From: an uncultured Candidatus Pelagibacter sp. | Lineage (GTDB): Bacteria > Pseudomonadota > Alphaproteobacteria > Pelagibacterales > Pelagibacteraceae | Length of the DNA stretch: 38,475 bases | Assembly (NCBI GenBank): GCA_905618915.1 | Contig: CAJQTI010000044.1 | Location: forward strand, 1-38,475 | Reading direction: 5' to 3' | In this document: piece by piece, positions 15,884 through 24,179 of the stretch | Layout of the letters: the number at the start of each line of letters is the position of its first letter | Position numbering within the stretch: the first letter of the stretch is position 1 | The notes under the pieces: model-generated | Database searches by the model: none | What the model saw: only the letters and a program-made list of their open reading frames with translations | What the model was told of the DNA's origin: nothing | Made by a program: the position numbers and the translations under genes

Positions 15884-16502
15884 TATTAATTAGTTTAATT
15901 TTGTTTAAAAAAATATTTATTTTTGAAATATCTTTTAATCCAGATGTTTCTAGACCTCCAGAAATATCTATGATGTCTGCTATTTCTTTATAATTTTCAA
16001 GGTTATCTTCAATTTGAATGTTTCCAGCTAGCATCAATTCTTTATTAATTTTAATATTCTTAATTAATTGATGATCGAAGGACATACTTTTTTCATAACC
16101 TTTGCTATCAAATAGTATTATATCTGCAAGTTCATTGTACTCTAAATATCTAACTGTATCGTTTTGATCCTTCACCGTTATCGCAACAATGATTTTTTTA
16201 TTATATTTTTCTTTAATTGATTTAACTTCAGCAGGTGTACAATCATAAAGTTGATAATAGTCGAATGGTAAATCCTTTATTTTTTCTAAAATATTTTCAG
16301 TAGGCTTAACTAATACAGCAACATATTCTGATTTTCTTTTATCAACTTTTAATAGTTCTTTAAGCTTATCGTATTCAACAAATCTTATTGATTTAGGCCA
16401 ATTACAAATAAACCCTATCATCTTAGGTGGAGTAGGATGGGAAGTTAAAAATTCTAAAGTTTTAGAGTCAGAGACCCCACAAATCTTGCAGGGTTGGATC
16501 AT
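15873..16502 (-). CDS. trpF: Phosphoribosylanthranilate isomerase
   Basis: Amadori rearrangement step of tryptophan synthesis. The 209-aa TIM barrel has the catalytic Cys8 in CKICGVSD, DYYQLYDCTP (81-90) replacing the usual QLHG segment, LFDSKG with the likely catalytic Asp132, the LAGNIQIEDN strand and the DISGGLETSGLKD phosphate loop. The start ATG overlaps the pyrF stop by 4 nt and its end overlaps trpB by 11 nt. trpF-trpB-trpA is a standard proteobacterial order; trpC, trpD and trpE are not in this window. Confidence 0.92.
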   Translation of the reverse strand: MIQPCKICGVSDSKTLEFLTSHPTPPKMIGFICNWPKSIRFVEYDKLKELLKVDKRKSEYVAVLVKPTENILEKIKDLPFDYYQLYDCTPAEVKSIKEKYNKKIIVAITVKDQNDTVRYLEYNELADIILFDSKGYEKSMSFDHQLIKNIKINKELMLAGNIQIEDNLENYKEIADIIDISGGLETSGLKDISKINIFLNKIKLINNET

Positions 16503-17191
16503 TGATTTAAATGATCAATTAATCTTTTAATATTATTTTTGATATTACCCTTTACTAATGATCTTCCCATTACAATCCCAGAAACCTTATTTTTAAAAGC
16601 ATCATTGGGGGTCATTACTCTAGACTGATCATTTGCATCATCTCCAGGTAATCTTATTCCTGGTGTAACAATAAATAGGTTTTTGTACTTTTTCCTAACT
16701 ATTTTTGCCTCTTGTGCAGAACACACAATTCCTGCTGCGCCTGATTTTTTTATAAGACCAGCTTGTTTTAATACTAATTGCTCTACAGTTTTAGTATGTC
16801 CAATCTCTTTAAGTGATTTGCTGTTAAGGCTTGTTAAGATTGTAACCCCTAATACTTTTAAATTTTTGTTAATTATTTTAGCTTTTTTTGTAATAGCCTT
16901 AAGCATTTCAAGACCACCACTTGCATGAACAGTGATGTATTTACATCTTTTTAAATCTTTTAAACTATCTATTGCAGATAGAGCAGTTTGTGGAATATCG
17001 TTTATTTTTAAATCTAACCAATAATCTCTTTTAAAATTTTGAAGAAAGGCTCTTCCATTTTTTGAATAAAAAAACTGTAAGCCAAATTTTGGAATTATTT
17101 GAAGTTTATTAGTTTTTGTGTCGTCAATTATTTTTTTTATTTCTTTTAAGCTTGATGTATCGCAAGCAACAAAGATATTTTTATTCATCAT
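16499..17191 (-). CDS. pyrF: Orotidine 5'-phosphate decarboxylase
   Basis: Last step of UMP synthesis. The 230-aa barrel carries Asp11 (FVACDTSS), Lys35 (IIPKFG) and the charged catalytic array LDLKINDIPQT with Asp60, Lys62 and Asp65. Later segments TVHASGGLEML, VTPGIRLPGDDANDQ and VMGRSLVKG are typical of the phosphate-binding end. It overlaps ihfB by 11 nt and trpF by 4 nt. Placement between ihfB and trpF follows a common proteobacterial order. Confidence 0.95.
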   Translation of the reverse strand: MMNKNIFVACDTSSLKEIKKIIDDTKTNKLQIIPKFGLQFFYSKNGRAFLQNFKRDYWLDLKINDIPQTALSAIDSLKDLKRCKYITVHASGGLEMLKAITKKAKIINKNLKVLGVTILTSLNSKSLKEIGHTKTVEQLVLKQAGLIKKSGAAGIVCSAQEAKIVRKKYKNLFIVTPGIRLPGDDANDQSRVMTPNDAFKNKVSGIVMGRSLVKGNIKNNIKRLIDHLNQ

Positions 17192-17471
17192 TGTTTAATT
17201 TTTTAAACATTTCCTTAGACATTTTAAAGTGAATTGTTTTTTTTTGAGGTGTATTAACTTTCTCTCCTGTTTTTGGATTTCTTGATATTCTTGCTTTTTG
17301 AATATTAGTAGAAAACATGCCAAAACCTCTTAATTCAACACGATCTCCACGTTTAAGCGCCTGCTTTATTTCAGTGAGAATAATATCAGTGAACTTTTCT
17401 AGATCTTTTTTTAAAAAATTTGGGTAGTTACTAGCGAGTTGTTTTAGAAGCTTTGATTTTACAATAGCCAA
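17181..17471 (-). CDS. ihfB: Integration host factor beta subunit (HU/IHF family)
   Basis: A 96-aa DNA-bending protein of the HU/IHF family. It shows the family arm and core: LRGFGMFSTNIQKARISRNP (about 47-66), then KTGEKVNTPQKKTIHFK (residues 67-83), with Pro at the arm tip where IHF intercalates. Position directly after rpsA is the classical place for ihfB, so I prefer IhfB over HU. It starts 3 bp after rpsA and overlaps pyrF by 11 nt. Confidence 0.9.
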   Translation of the reverse strand: MAIVKSKLLKQLASNYPNFLKKDLEKFTDIILTEIKQALKRGDRVELRGFGMFSTNIQKARISRNPKTGEKVNTPQKKTIHFKMSKEMFKKLNNDE

Positions 17472-17474
17472 TTT

Positions 17475-19205
17475 TTATTCGTCTTCTTTTTTCTTTTTCT
17501 CTAAATCATCAGATAATGATGAGAAAGGTAAGTTTTTACCACTTGCTTCAGAACCATAAGTATCCAACGCAACTTTACGATCAATTTCTTCTAAAAGTTT
17601 AATACTAAGTGTTGCTTTTCTCTTATCTAAATCTAACTCTTGAATAGCGCAGTCAATCCTTTCTCCACCTGTAAATCTAGCAGGTCTTGCGTCAGCTGCG
17701 TTAATAGCTATTGCAGATTTTTTAATTATGAAATCCATTTCACAACCTTCAGGTCTTACAACAAGGCCTTTATTGTCTGTAGAGATGATTTTAACAGTAA
17801 TAGTTTGTTTAGCTTTTTTATCATTAAACCAGTCAAAAGGATCAGGTTGAGTTTGACGTAAGCCAACTCTAACTTTTTGTTCAGCAGCTTTTACTTCTAA
17901 AACTTTAACTTTTAATTTATCGCCAATTTTATATTTAGCTAATTCTTCTTCACCATTATTTAAGTAAGTTAAATCATTACAATGCAAGAAAGCATCAATA
18001 TCTAAACCATCAACTTTTAAGAAAATAGAATATTCATTTTTGCTAGCAACTTCACCTTCAACTTCAGATCCAATTGGGTAAGTTTTTTCAAAAGTTTCAA
18101 AAGGGTTATCAGTTGTTAAACGGTGAGATATTGCCACTCTTCTTTTTTCTTTATCAATTTCAGTGATCACACAATCAATTTCATCTCCAACCTTAAACAT
18201 TTTTTTTGAGGAAATATTTTTTTTAGTCCAGCTTAATTCACTTGAGTGCAATAAAGTGGATAATCCTTTTTCAAGCTCACAAAAAGCTCCAAAGTCCATA
18301 AGCTTAACTACTTTTACTTTATAGATTTTGTTTAGTTCGTAATTTGTAATATTTTCAAAAGGGTCTGGTGTAAGCTGTTTTACTGAACAACCAACCTGAA
18401 GCTTTTCAAGATCAACACTGATTACCTTAAGGTCATGTTTCTCACCGATTGTAAAAACTTCATCAGGGTGATTAACTCTTGAATAAGAAATCTCTTGTAA
18501 GTGAACTAAAACATCAAGCTCACCATTAACACTAAAGAAACAACCAAATGAACTGTAGCCTTTTACTTCAGCATCTTTAATTAAATCTCCAACTTTGAAT
18601 TTTTCAACGATTTTAATTTTATCTTCTTTTTTAAATGAAGAAATTATTTCTCTTCTAGAAACGCATGCGTTTCCTCTAACTTTATCTAATTTTATTAATG
18701 CAAATTTTTGAGGCTCATTCATTAAATGACTGATATCTTTTAATGGCTTATCTGAAATTTGAGATCCAGGTAAAAACATTAAAGAACCAGTATCGATGTG
18801 CTCAACTATACATCCACCTTTAACACGTCCAGTAATTTTACCCATGATAGGTTCATTTTTTTCATAAGCTTCAACAAGCTTATCCCAACCTTGAATTTTT
18901 TGAGCTTTTGAAGCTGATACTAGTACTTCACCTTTTTTATCTTCTAATCTTTCAAGTAGAACAGAAATTTTTTCACCTACTTTTGCTTTATCAAGCATGC
19001 CCATGCTTTTTAATTCATTGATATCTAAGATAGGCTCTGATTTTAAACCAGGTACTTCAAGAAACACGAAGTTATCAGTAACTTTATTTACTACACCAGT
19101 AATGATTTTTCCTTCTTCAAGATTTGCTGTTTTAGTAAACTGTGAATTTAGTAGTTGCTCGAACTCTTTAGAGGCGGGGTTTGAAAGGTCTTTATAAATT
19201 TCCAT
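17475..19205 (-). CDS. rpsA: 30S ribosomal protein S1
   Basis: Binds mRNA and helps load structured messages onto the 30S subunit. At 576 aa it has six OB-fold S1 repeats in tandem; recognisable copies include GKITGRVKGGCIVEH, KGYSSFGCFFSVNGELDVLVH, YKVKVVKLMDFGAFCELEKG and EVEGEVASKNEYSIFLKVDG. The end is rich in Lys and acidic residues. It shares one base with cmk. A gene this highly expressed would normally need a promoter of its own, which would have to lie inside cmk. Confidence 0.97.
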   Translation of the reverse strand: MEIYKDLSNPASKEFEQLLNSQFTKTANLEEGKIITGVVNKVTDNFVFLEVPGLKSEPILDINELKSMGMLDKAKVGEKISVLLERLEDKKGEVLVSASKAQKIQGWDKLVEAYEKNEPIMGKITGRVKGGCIVEHIDTGSLMFLPGSQISDKPLKDISHLMNEPQKFALIKLDKVRGNACVSRREIISSFKKEDKIKIVEKFKVGDLIKDAEVKGYSSFGCFFSVNGELDVLVHLQEISYSRVNHPDEVFTIGEKHDLKVISVDLEKLQVGCSVKQLTPDPFENITNYELNKIYKVKVVKLMDFGAFCELEKGLSTLLHSSELSWTKKNISSKKMFKVGDEIDCVITEIDKEKRRVAISHRLTTDNPFETFEKTYPIGSEVEGEVASKNEYSIFLKVDGLDIDAFLHCNDLTYLNNGEEELAKYKIGDKLKVKVLEVKAAEQKVRVGLRQTQPDPFDWFNDKKAKQTITVKIISTDNKGLVVRPEGCEMDFIIKKSAIAINAADARPARFTGGERIDCAIQELDLDKRKATLSIKLLEEIDRKVALDTYGSEASGKNLPFSSLSDDLEKKKKEDE

Positions 19206-19858
19206 TAAGCTTTTAGTTTCCTATCTATAATTTGTTTAATTTTTAAAAAGCATGATCTTTTAGTTAAATTTGTAGTATTAATCAAGATCGAATCTCGAGT
19301 TCTCATAAGAGGTGAAACTTTTCTATTATAGTCACTTTTGTCACGGTTTTTGATGCTTTTTAGCACTTCATTAAAAGATATTTTCTTATTTAGTCCTTTT
19401 AACTCTTTATATCTTCTTAAAGCTCTAGTCTTAGTATTTGCCGTTATAAAAAATTTAAAATCAGCATCGGGAATTATCTTATAAGTTATGTCTCTTCCAT
19501 CTAAACAAGATCCATTGTACTTTTTGGGAGGGTGATAAGCACTTTTAATTTGAAACGCATGAACAAGTTTTCTTATTTTTTTATCTTTTGATATAATTGA
19601 TGCCATTGTTCCAACTTCATCAGATAATAATTTTTTATTTTGTAAATCTTTCATAGTTAATTTGAGCATCTTTTTTTTTATCAAGCCATGACTATATTTA
19701 TTTGGTTGAGCAAGTTTGATATTTGCAATTAATCTATAAATTTTTCCTGTATCCAAATAGAATAAGTTAAAATGTTTAGAAATTAACTTTGCTTGAGTGC
19801 CAGCACCAGCAGCAGCAGGGGAGTCTATAGCAATTTTAATTTTTTTTTTTAATTTCAT
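19205..19858 (-). CDS. cmk: Cytidylate kinase with a degenerate P-loop
   Basis: Expected to phosphorylate CMP and dCMP using ATP. The 217-aa length, the place between aroA and rpsA, the CLDGRDITYKIIPDADFKFF segment, ANTKTRALRRYKEL, and the IKNRDKSDYNRKVSPL lid all fit Cmk. The Walker A loop does not: the family DGPAxSGKGT reads DSPAAAGAGT here (residues 12-21), so the phosphate-binding Lys is Ala19 and a Gly is Ser13. The codons are unambiguous (GGT GCT GGC). The frame is otherwise intact with normal coupling, so it is not an obvious pseudogene. Its activity is doubtful without a replacement lysine. Confidence 0.85.
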   Translation of the reverse strand: MKLKKKIKIAIDSPAAAGAGTQAKLISKHFNLFYLDTGKIYRLIANIKLAQPNKYSHGLIKKKMLKLTMKDLQNKKLLSDEVGTMASIISKDKKIRKLVHAFQIKSAYHPPKKYNGSCLDGRDITYKIIPDADFKFFITANTKTRALRRYKELKGLNKKISFNEVLKSIKNRDKSDYNRKVSPLMRTRDSILINTTNLTKRSCFLKIKQIIDRKLKA

Positions 19859-21183
19859 AGTGGTGAATGGCTTATATCTTTAATTTTTTTCAAAAAAGAT
19901 GGAAAGGAAGTATTTATAGAATCTTTATCGTGAATTTTCCATTTTCCACCAAGGGTCAAGGCAGCAATTGTACTCATCATAAAAACCCTATGATCCTTTA
20001 GGTAGTTTTTAATGGTTATTGGTTTTTTTATTTCTAAATTAGGTTGCCCATAAATCTTAATAGAATCTTTTGTTAAATCTGTTTTTATACCCATCATATT
20101 TAAAATTTTAGAACCCCAAATTAACCTAGGGCTTTCTTTTTGGTTTAGTTCTGAGAGGTCTTTAAAATAAGAAATACCTTTTGCTTTTGCTGCAATTAAA
20201 AAAATAACCAAAAATTCATCTATGGCACTACTATTTAATTCTACTGGACAATTAATAGCTTTGAGTTTTTTTGAACTTTTTATTAAAATATCAGAGATTT
20301 TTTCTCCTCTATAATTTTTCTGGTTTTTAAGTGTTATTTGGGCTCCCATTTTTTTTAAGATTGTAATAACTCCCACTCTAGAAGGATTGATATTTACATT
20401 TTTAATTAAAAGTTTTGAATTATCAGCAAGTGTTGTTAGTACCATAAAAAAAGCACTTGAACTTATGTCTCCTGGAATTTGATAATTGAAGGCTTTAATT
20501 TTTTTTGGTTTTTTAATATCTATAAAATCAAATTTTTTAGTCTTTCTTATTTTGATTGGAATTTTTAAATATTTAAAAAGTAGCTCTGTGTGATTTCTTG
20601 ATTTTCTTGCTTTAATAGAAGTTGTTCCTGATGCATTTAGCGCCGCAAGCATTATGCTACTTTTGCATTGAGCTGAGCCCTTATTTTCCAAATACTTAAT
20701 GCCTTTTGCTGATTGTGTACCAAGAATTGTTAAAGGTAGTTTATTTTTTATCCTATAAGAAAATTTAACCCCAAATTTACCCAGAGGTATGGTTACTCTT
20801 GAAAAGTCTCTTTTAGACAAACTTTTATCACCAACTATTTTTATTTTTTTATGAGATTTAATTAAAAGACCTAGAATCAATCTACTAAGTGTTCCAGAGT
20901 TTTTAGCATTTATTGTTAAGTTTTTTTTATATTTAAAGCCATTAATTCCATTACCGACTATTTCACAGTAATTTTTTTGCATCCTCACTTTTATGCCAAA
21001 TTTTTTGATACTATCAATTGCAGCCAATACATCTTCTGACATTAAAAGGTTGTAACCTTTCGATTTTCCAATTGCTTGAGAGGCTAAAAGAACCCATCTT
21101 ATACTTAAACTCTTGTCTCCACTAACTTGTATCTGTTTATTAAATTTTTTTATTTTATTTTTAATTATGAGTGTTTTCAGCAT
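19855..21183 (-). CDS. aroA: 5-enolpyruvylshikimate-3-phosphate synthase
   Basis: Makes EPSP from shikimate-3-phosphate and PEP, the sixth step of the chorismate pathway that feeds trp and pheA in this window. At 442 aa it shows VSGDKSLSIRW (19-29) with the active-site Lys and Arg, NSGTLSRLILG, the KGSAQCKSSIMLAAL substrate-binding segment, and LKDHRVFMM near the C-terminus. Several otherwise common residues differ (GNAGT is KNSGT), as in other Lys-rich SAR11-type proteins. It starts 3 bp after lptB and overlaps cmk by 4 nt. Confidence 0.93.
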   Translation of the reverse strand: MLKTLIIKNKIKKFNKQIQVSGDKSLSIRWVLLASQAIGKSKGYNLLMSEDVLAAIDSIKKFGIKVRMQKNYCEIVGNGINGFKYKKNLTINAKNSGTLSRLILGLLIKSHKKIKIVGDKSLSKRDFSRVTIPLGKFGVKFSYRIKNKLPLTILGTQSAKGIKYLENKGSAQCKSSIMLAALNASGTTSIKARKSRNHTELLFKYLKIPIKIRKTKKFDFIDIKKPKKIKAFNYQIPGDISSSAFFMVLTTLADNSKLLIKNVNINPSRVGVITILKKMGAQITLKNQKNYRGEKISDILIKSSKKLKAINCPVELNSSAIDEFLVIFLIAAKAKGISYFKDLSELNQKESPRLIWGSKILNMMGIKTDLTKDSIKIYGQPNLEIKKPITIKNYLKDHRVFMMSTIAALTLGGKWKIHDKDSINTSFPSFLKKIKDISHSPL

Positions 21184-21186
21184 ACT

Positions 21187-21963
21187 TTAGTTGAATTTAA
21201 AAGAGTCACCGAAATAAGCATTTTTAGCTTCAGTGTTATTGATCAATTCATTAGGAGATCCATGCGCTACAATCTTACAATTTGACAAAATGATCGCATT
21301 ATCTACGCAAGAAAGTAAGTCTCGTGCTTGGTGGTCACAAATACAAATGGTTATATTACTTTCTGTTTGTAAATTAACAATAATTTCTTGTAGCATTTTA
21401 ATAGTTAGAACATCTAGCGCTGCGAAACATTCATCAAGCAAAAGTACTTTTGGGTCACTTAATAAAGCAAGTGCAATTACTAATTTTTTTTTTTGTCCAC
21501 CAGATAAAAATTTTGCTTTTACGTCTCTGATGGCATCTAATTCAAACTTAGCTATTAGCTGATCAATTTTATGATAAATTAAATTTTTATCCTCAATTAC
21601 AATTTCAGCTATTGCTTTTAAATTTTCTAATAAAGTAAGATCACTAAAATAACCTCCATATTGAGGAACATAGCCAATTTTAAATTTTGTTGTTCTCAAA
21701 TATATTGGATAATTAACAACATCTATCCCTTCAAACTTTATTTTACCATAGTCAGGCTTAATCAGGCCAGTGATTAAATTAAAGATTGTTGATTTTCCAA
21801 CTCCATTAGGTCCCAACATCCCCATCACTTCTGAGCGACCTATTTTAAAGCTTATGTTATCTAAAATTTTTCTCTTGCCAAATGATAATGATATATTTTC
21901 TAAAGAAATCAGGGGTTGAGGTTTTTTAAATGACTTAATTCTAAATTTTTTAATTATGCCCAT
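21187..21963 (-). CDS. lptB: LPS export ABC transporter ATP-binding protein
   Basis: The ATPase of the LptBFG complex that extracts lipopolysaccharide from the inner membrane. The 258-aa protein has Walker A GPNGVGKST (51-59), Q-loop VPQYGGYFSDLT, signature LSGGQ (153-157), Walker B VLLLDECFA (173-181, with Cys where the family has Pro) and the H-loop CDHQ (His211). LptB rather than another ABC ATPase is supported by the adjacent lptC and kdsD. An N-terminal extension of about 18 basic residues precedes the usual start of the domain. Confidence 0.92.
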   Translation of the reverse strand: MGIIKKFRIKSFKKPQPLISLENISLSFGKRKILDNISFKIGRSEVMGMLGPNGVGKSTIFNLITGLIKPDYGKIKFEGIDVVNYPIYLRTTKFKIGYVPQYGGYFSDLTLLENLKAIAEIVIEDKNLIYHKIDQLIAKFELDAIRDVKAKFLSGGQKKKLVIALALLSDPKVLLLDECFAALDVLTIKMLQEIIVNLQTESNITICICDHQARDLLSCVDNAIILSNCKIVAHGSPNELINNTEAKNAYFGDSFKFN

Positions 21964-21964
21964 A

Positions 21965-22579
21965 TTATTCAGTTCCTTCGACTAAAACTTTTTCATATTC
22001 AAGATAGCTATCATCATATGAAGGAGTTGGCTGATCCATAAAAATTTTGGTATCTTTAGTAGTAAGGTTCATTTCAATTTCATCAGCAAATAAATTTGTC
22101 TTTTCTCCAGTATAGATAACATTTGTAGTAAAAATTCCAAGATTAGTTAAAAAGGAAAAATCTAAGTATTCTCCAGTTATTTTATGTCCTGGGTAAATAA
22201 CTATTACATTCTCTGAAAAGATAGTATCATAATTTTTTGAATTATATTTGCCAAAGTTAGAAGTAATTTTGACGGTGTCCTTATCTTTTATAAAAACAAA
22301 AGCTATAACATCCGTTAAGAACATTATATCAGAATTTTCAATTTTAATTTCAGCTTGTTTTGCAGTTATTTGATATTTATTACCTCTGACATCTGTGGAA
22401 ACATAATTAATATCATTAATATAGGTGGAGGTGTTATTTTGATTTTCATCAATTTTTTCTATAACTCGAGTTTCCCTTACATCTTCAAAATTCTCAGTAA
22501 AGTATTTTAAATAAAACCATAATAAAATGAGGATACTAAAAAAAACCATTACAACTTGTAGGCCTGTCTTTTTATTCAT
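21965..22579 (-). CDS. lptC: LptC-like LPS export protein
   Basis: A bitopic inner-membrane protein that accepts LPS from LptBFG. The 204-aa product has a single N-terminal membrane helix (VVMVFFSILILLWFYL, about residues 9-24), then a periplasmic beta-rich domain with alternating short strands typical of the LptC/OstA jellyroll (GNKYQITAKQAEI, VKITSNFGKYN, NVIVIYPGHKITGEYLDF). It is directly followed by lptB; the separate lptA gene often found between the two is absent. Low sequence conservation is normal in this family, and the context supports the call. Confidence 0.8.
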   Translation of the reverse strand: MNKKTGLQVVMVFFSILILLWFYLKYFTENFEDVRETRVIEKIDENQNNTSTYINDINYVSTDVRGNKYQITAKQAEIKIENSDIMFLTDVIAFVFIKDKDTVKITSNFGKYNSKNYDTIFSENVIVIYPGHKITGEYLDFSFLTNLGIFTTNVIYTGEKTNLFADEIEMNLTTKDTKIFMDQPTPSYDDSYLEYEKVLVEGTE

Positions 22580-23551
22580 TTAATGAATATTTGACTGAAG
22601 TATGTTGTGAATATGTAAAATTCCAACAGTCTTTTTTTTGTTCTTATTTTTGTGAACGCATAACGAGGTGATTTTTTTTGCATTCATTATAGATAAAGCT
22701 TTTTCAGCAAGAGTGTCTTGACTGATGCTGACAGGGTTTTTGGTCATAACCTTTTTGACAGATAGATTCTGGAGATTATTGCTCATTCCATTAAACCTCC
22801 TAATTTGGCCATCAGTAATTATTCCTGTAGTGATTTTCTTATTATTTTGAACAATTAAAGTACCAAGTTTTTTGTTTGAAATAATTTGTAAAGCTTTTTT
22901 CATATTTAAGCTTTCATTTACGAATGGAATTTTGCTTCCTATGATCATTAATTCTTCAACAGTTCTAAGTTGTGCACCAAGATTTCCAGAGGGATGAAAC
23001 TTTTTAAAATCTTTTTTATTAATATTTTTTTTATTCAAAACTGCTACTGCCAACGCATCACCTATACTTAATTGATTAATCGTGCTTGAAGTTGGAACGA
23101 TACCAAGACCAGCCTCAGTTACTTCTGGAATAAGGAGCTTGATATCAGAAGCTTTATATAATATTGAATTTTTTTTAGACATTATTCCTATTAGAATAAT
23201 TTTATTTCGATTTGCATATTTTATAATATTTTTTAGCTCTTCTGTGGAACCAGAATAACTTATTAAAATTAAGATATCTTTTTTTGAAATGCTACCAAGA
23301 TCACCATGAGAGCAGTCGTTTGCAGACAGTGAAAATGAAGGTGTTCCAATAGAAGAAAGTGTTGCTGAAATTTTTGCTGCTATTAATCCACTTTTACCAA
23401 CTCCACATAATATTACTTTAGATTGACAGTTTGCTAATGATTCTACTGCTTCATTAAAGGAATTATTAATTGAGTTTTTTAATTTTTTTAGAGCTTTGAT
23501 TTCAAGATCAATTACACTTTTTGCAATTTTTTTATAATTTCTTTTTTCCAT
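22580..23551 (-). CDS. kdsD: Arabinose-5-phosphate isomerase (KpsF/GutQ family)
   Basis: Isomerises ribulose-5-phosphate to arabinose-5-phosphate, the first step of Kdo synthesis for LPS. The 323-aa protein has an N-terminal SIS domain (GVGKSGLIAAKISATL about 51-66; SANDCSHGDLG about 78-88; LISYSGSTEEL) and two C-terminal CBS domains (from about residue 200; GIITDGQIRRF, VMTKNPVSI). It lies directly between the RNase D-like gene and lptC with no gap. KdsB, a later step of the same pathway, is encoded about 6 kb away at 29478. Confidence 0.93.
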   Translation of the reverse strand: MEKRNYKKIAKSVIDLEIKALKKLKNSINNSFNEAVESLANCQSKVILCGVGKSGLIAAKISATLSSIGTPSFSLSANDCSHGDLGSISKKDILILISYSGSTEELKNIIKYANRNKIILIGIMSKKNSILYKASDIKLLIPEVTEAGLGIVPTSSTINQLSIGDALAVAVLNKKNINKKDFKKFHPSGNLGAQLRTVEELMIIGSKIPFVNESLNMKKALQIISNKKLGTLIVQNNKKITTGIITDGQIRRFNGMSNNLQNLSVKKVMTKNPVSISQDTLAEKALSIMNAKKITSLCVHKNKNKKKTVGILHIHNILQSNIH

Positions 23552-24163
23552 TTAATGAGACCATATATCGTCTTTAAATAAAGCCAAATCAAGATCAACT
23601 CTAGTTTTTAAAAATGTTAAACAGTCCTTATATAAATCAACTCGTTTTTCTCTTACGAGAATTTTATTTAATTCTTCATGAATTTTATGCAAATAAATAA
23701 CATCATTGGCACAATATTTTAATTGTGCTGGAGATAGCTCCCCTCCAAAATCTGAACTTTGAAATTGTTTACTTACATCTACGTTCATAAATTCTTTAAT
23801 TAACGTTTTTAAGGAGTGACTGTCTGAATAGGATCTGGCTAACTTTGAGGCAATTTTTGTATCAAGAATATTATTAGTTTCCGTCTTTAGGTAATGTTTT
23901 ATGTGAGCCATGTCCGCCCTACCATAATGAAATATTTTGGTGATTGATTTGTCAGAAAGAACTTTATTTAAGTTTGGAGCTTCATATTTCTCTCTATCAA
24001 GCTGGACAATATGAGCATCAGAATTACCAGTCGATATTTGAATAAGACACAAAGGATCACGCTTAACATTGAGACCCATAAATTCTCCATCAACCGCTAT
24101 AATATTGCCTAAATCTAAATCTTCTGGTAGATCACTCTTGTGAAGTTTAATATCAATATTCAT
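23552..24163 (-). CDS. RNase D-like 3'-5' exonuclease
   Basis: A single-domain DEDDy exonuclease of 203 aa. Exo I is AVDGEFMGL (Asp and Glu around residues 25-27), Exo II is FHYGRADMAHIKHYL, and Exo III is YCANDVIYLHKI with the Tyr-x3-Asp pair that defines the DEDDy subclass. Full-length RNase D carries C-terminal HRDC domains; these are missing, as in many alphaproteobacterial short forms. It begins the 14-gene minus-strand run, and its ATG lies only 16 bp from the start of the divergent gene. Confidence 0.87.
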   Translation of the reverse strand: MNIDIKLHKSDLPEDLDLGNIIAVDGEFMGLNVKRDPLCLIQISTGNSDAHIVQLDREKYEAPNLNKVLSDKSITKIFHYGRADMAHIKHYLKTETNNILDTKIASKLARSYSDSHSLKTLIKEFMNVDVSKQFQSSDFGGELSPAQLKYCANDVIYLHKIHEELNKILVREKRVDLYKDCLTFLKTRVDLDLALFKDDIWSH

Positions 24164-24179
24164 TTTTAATTATATATAT

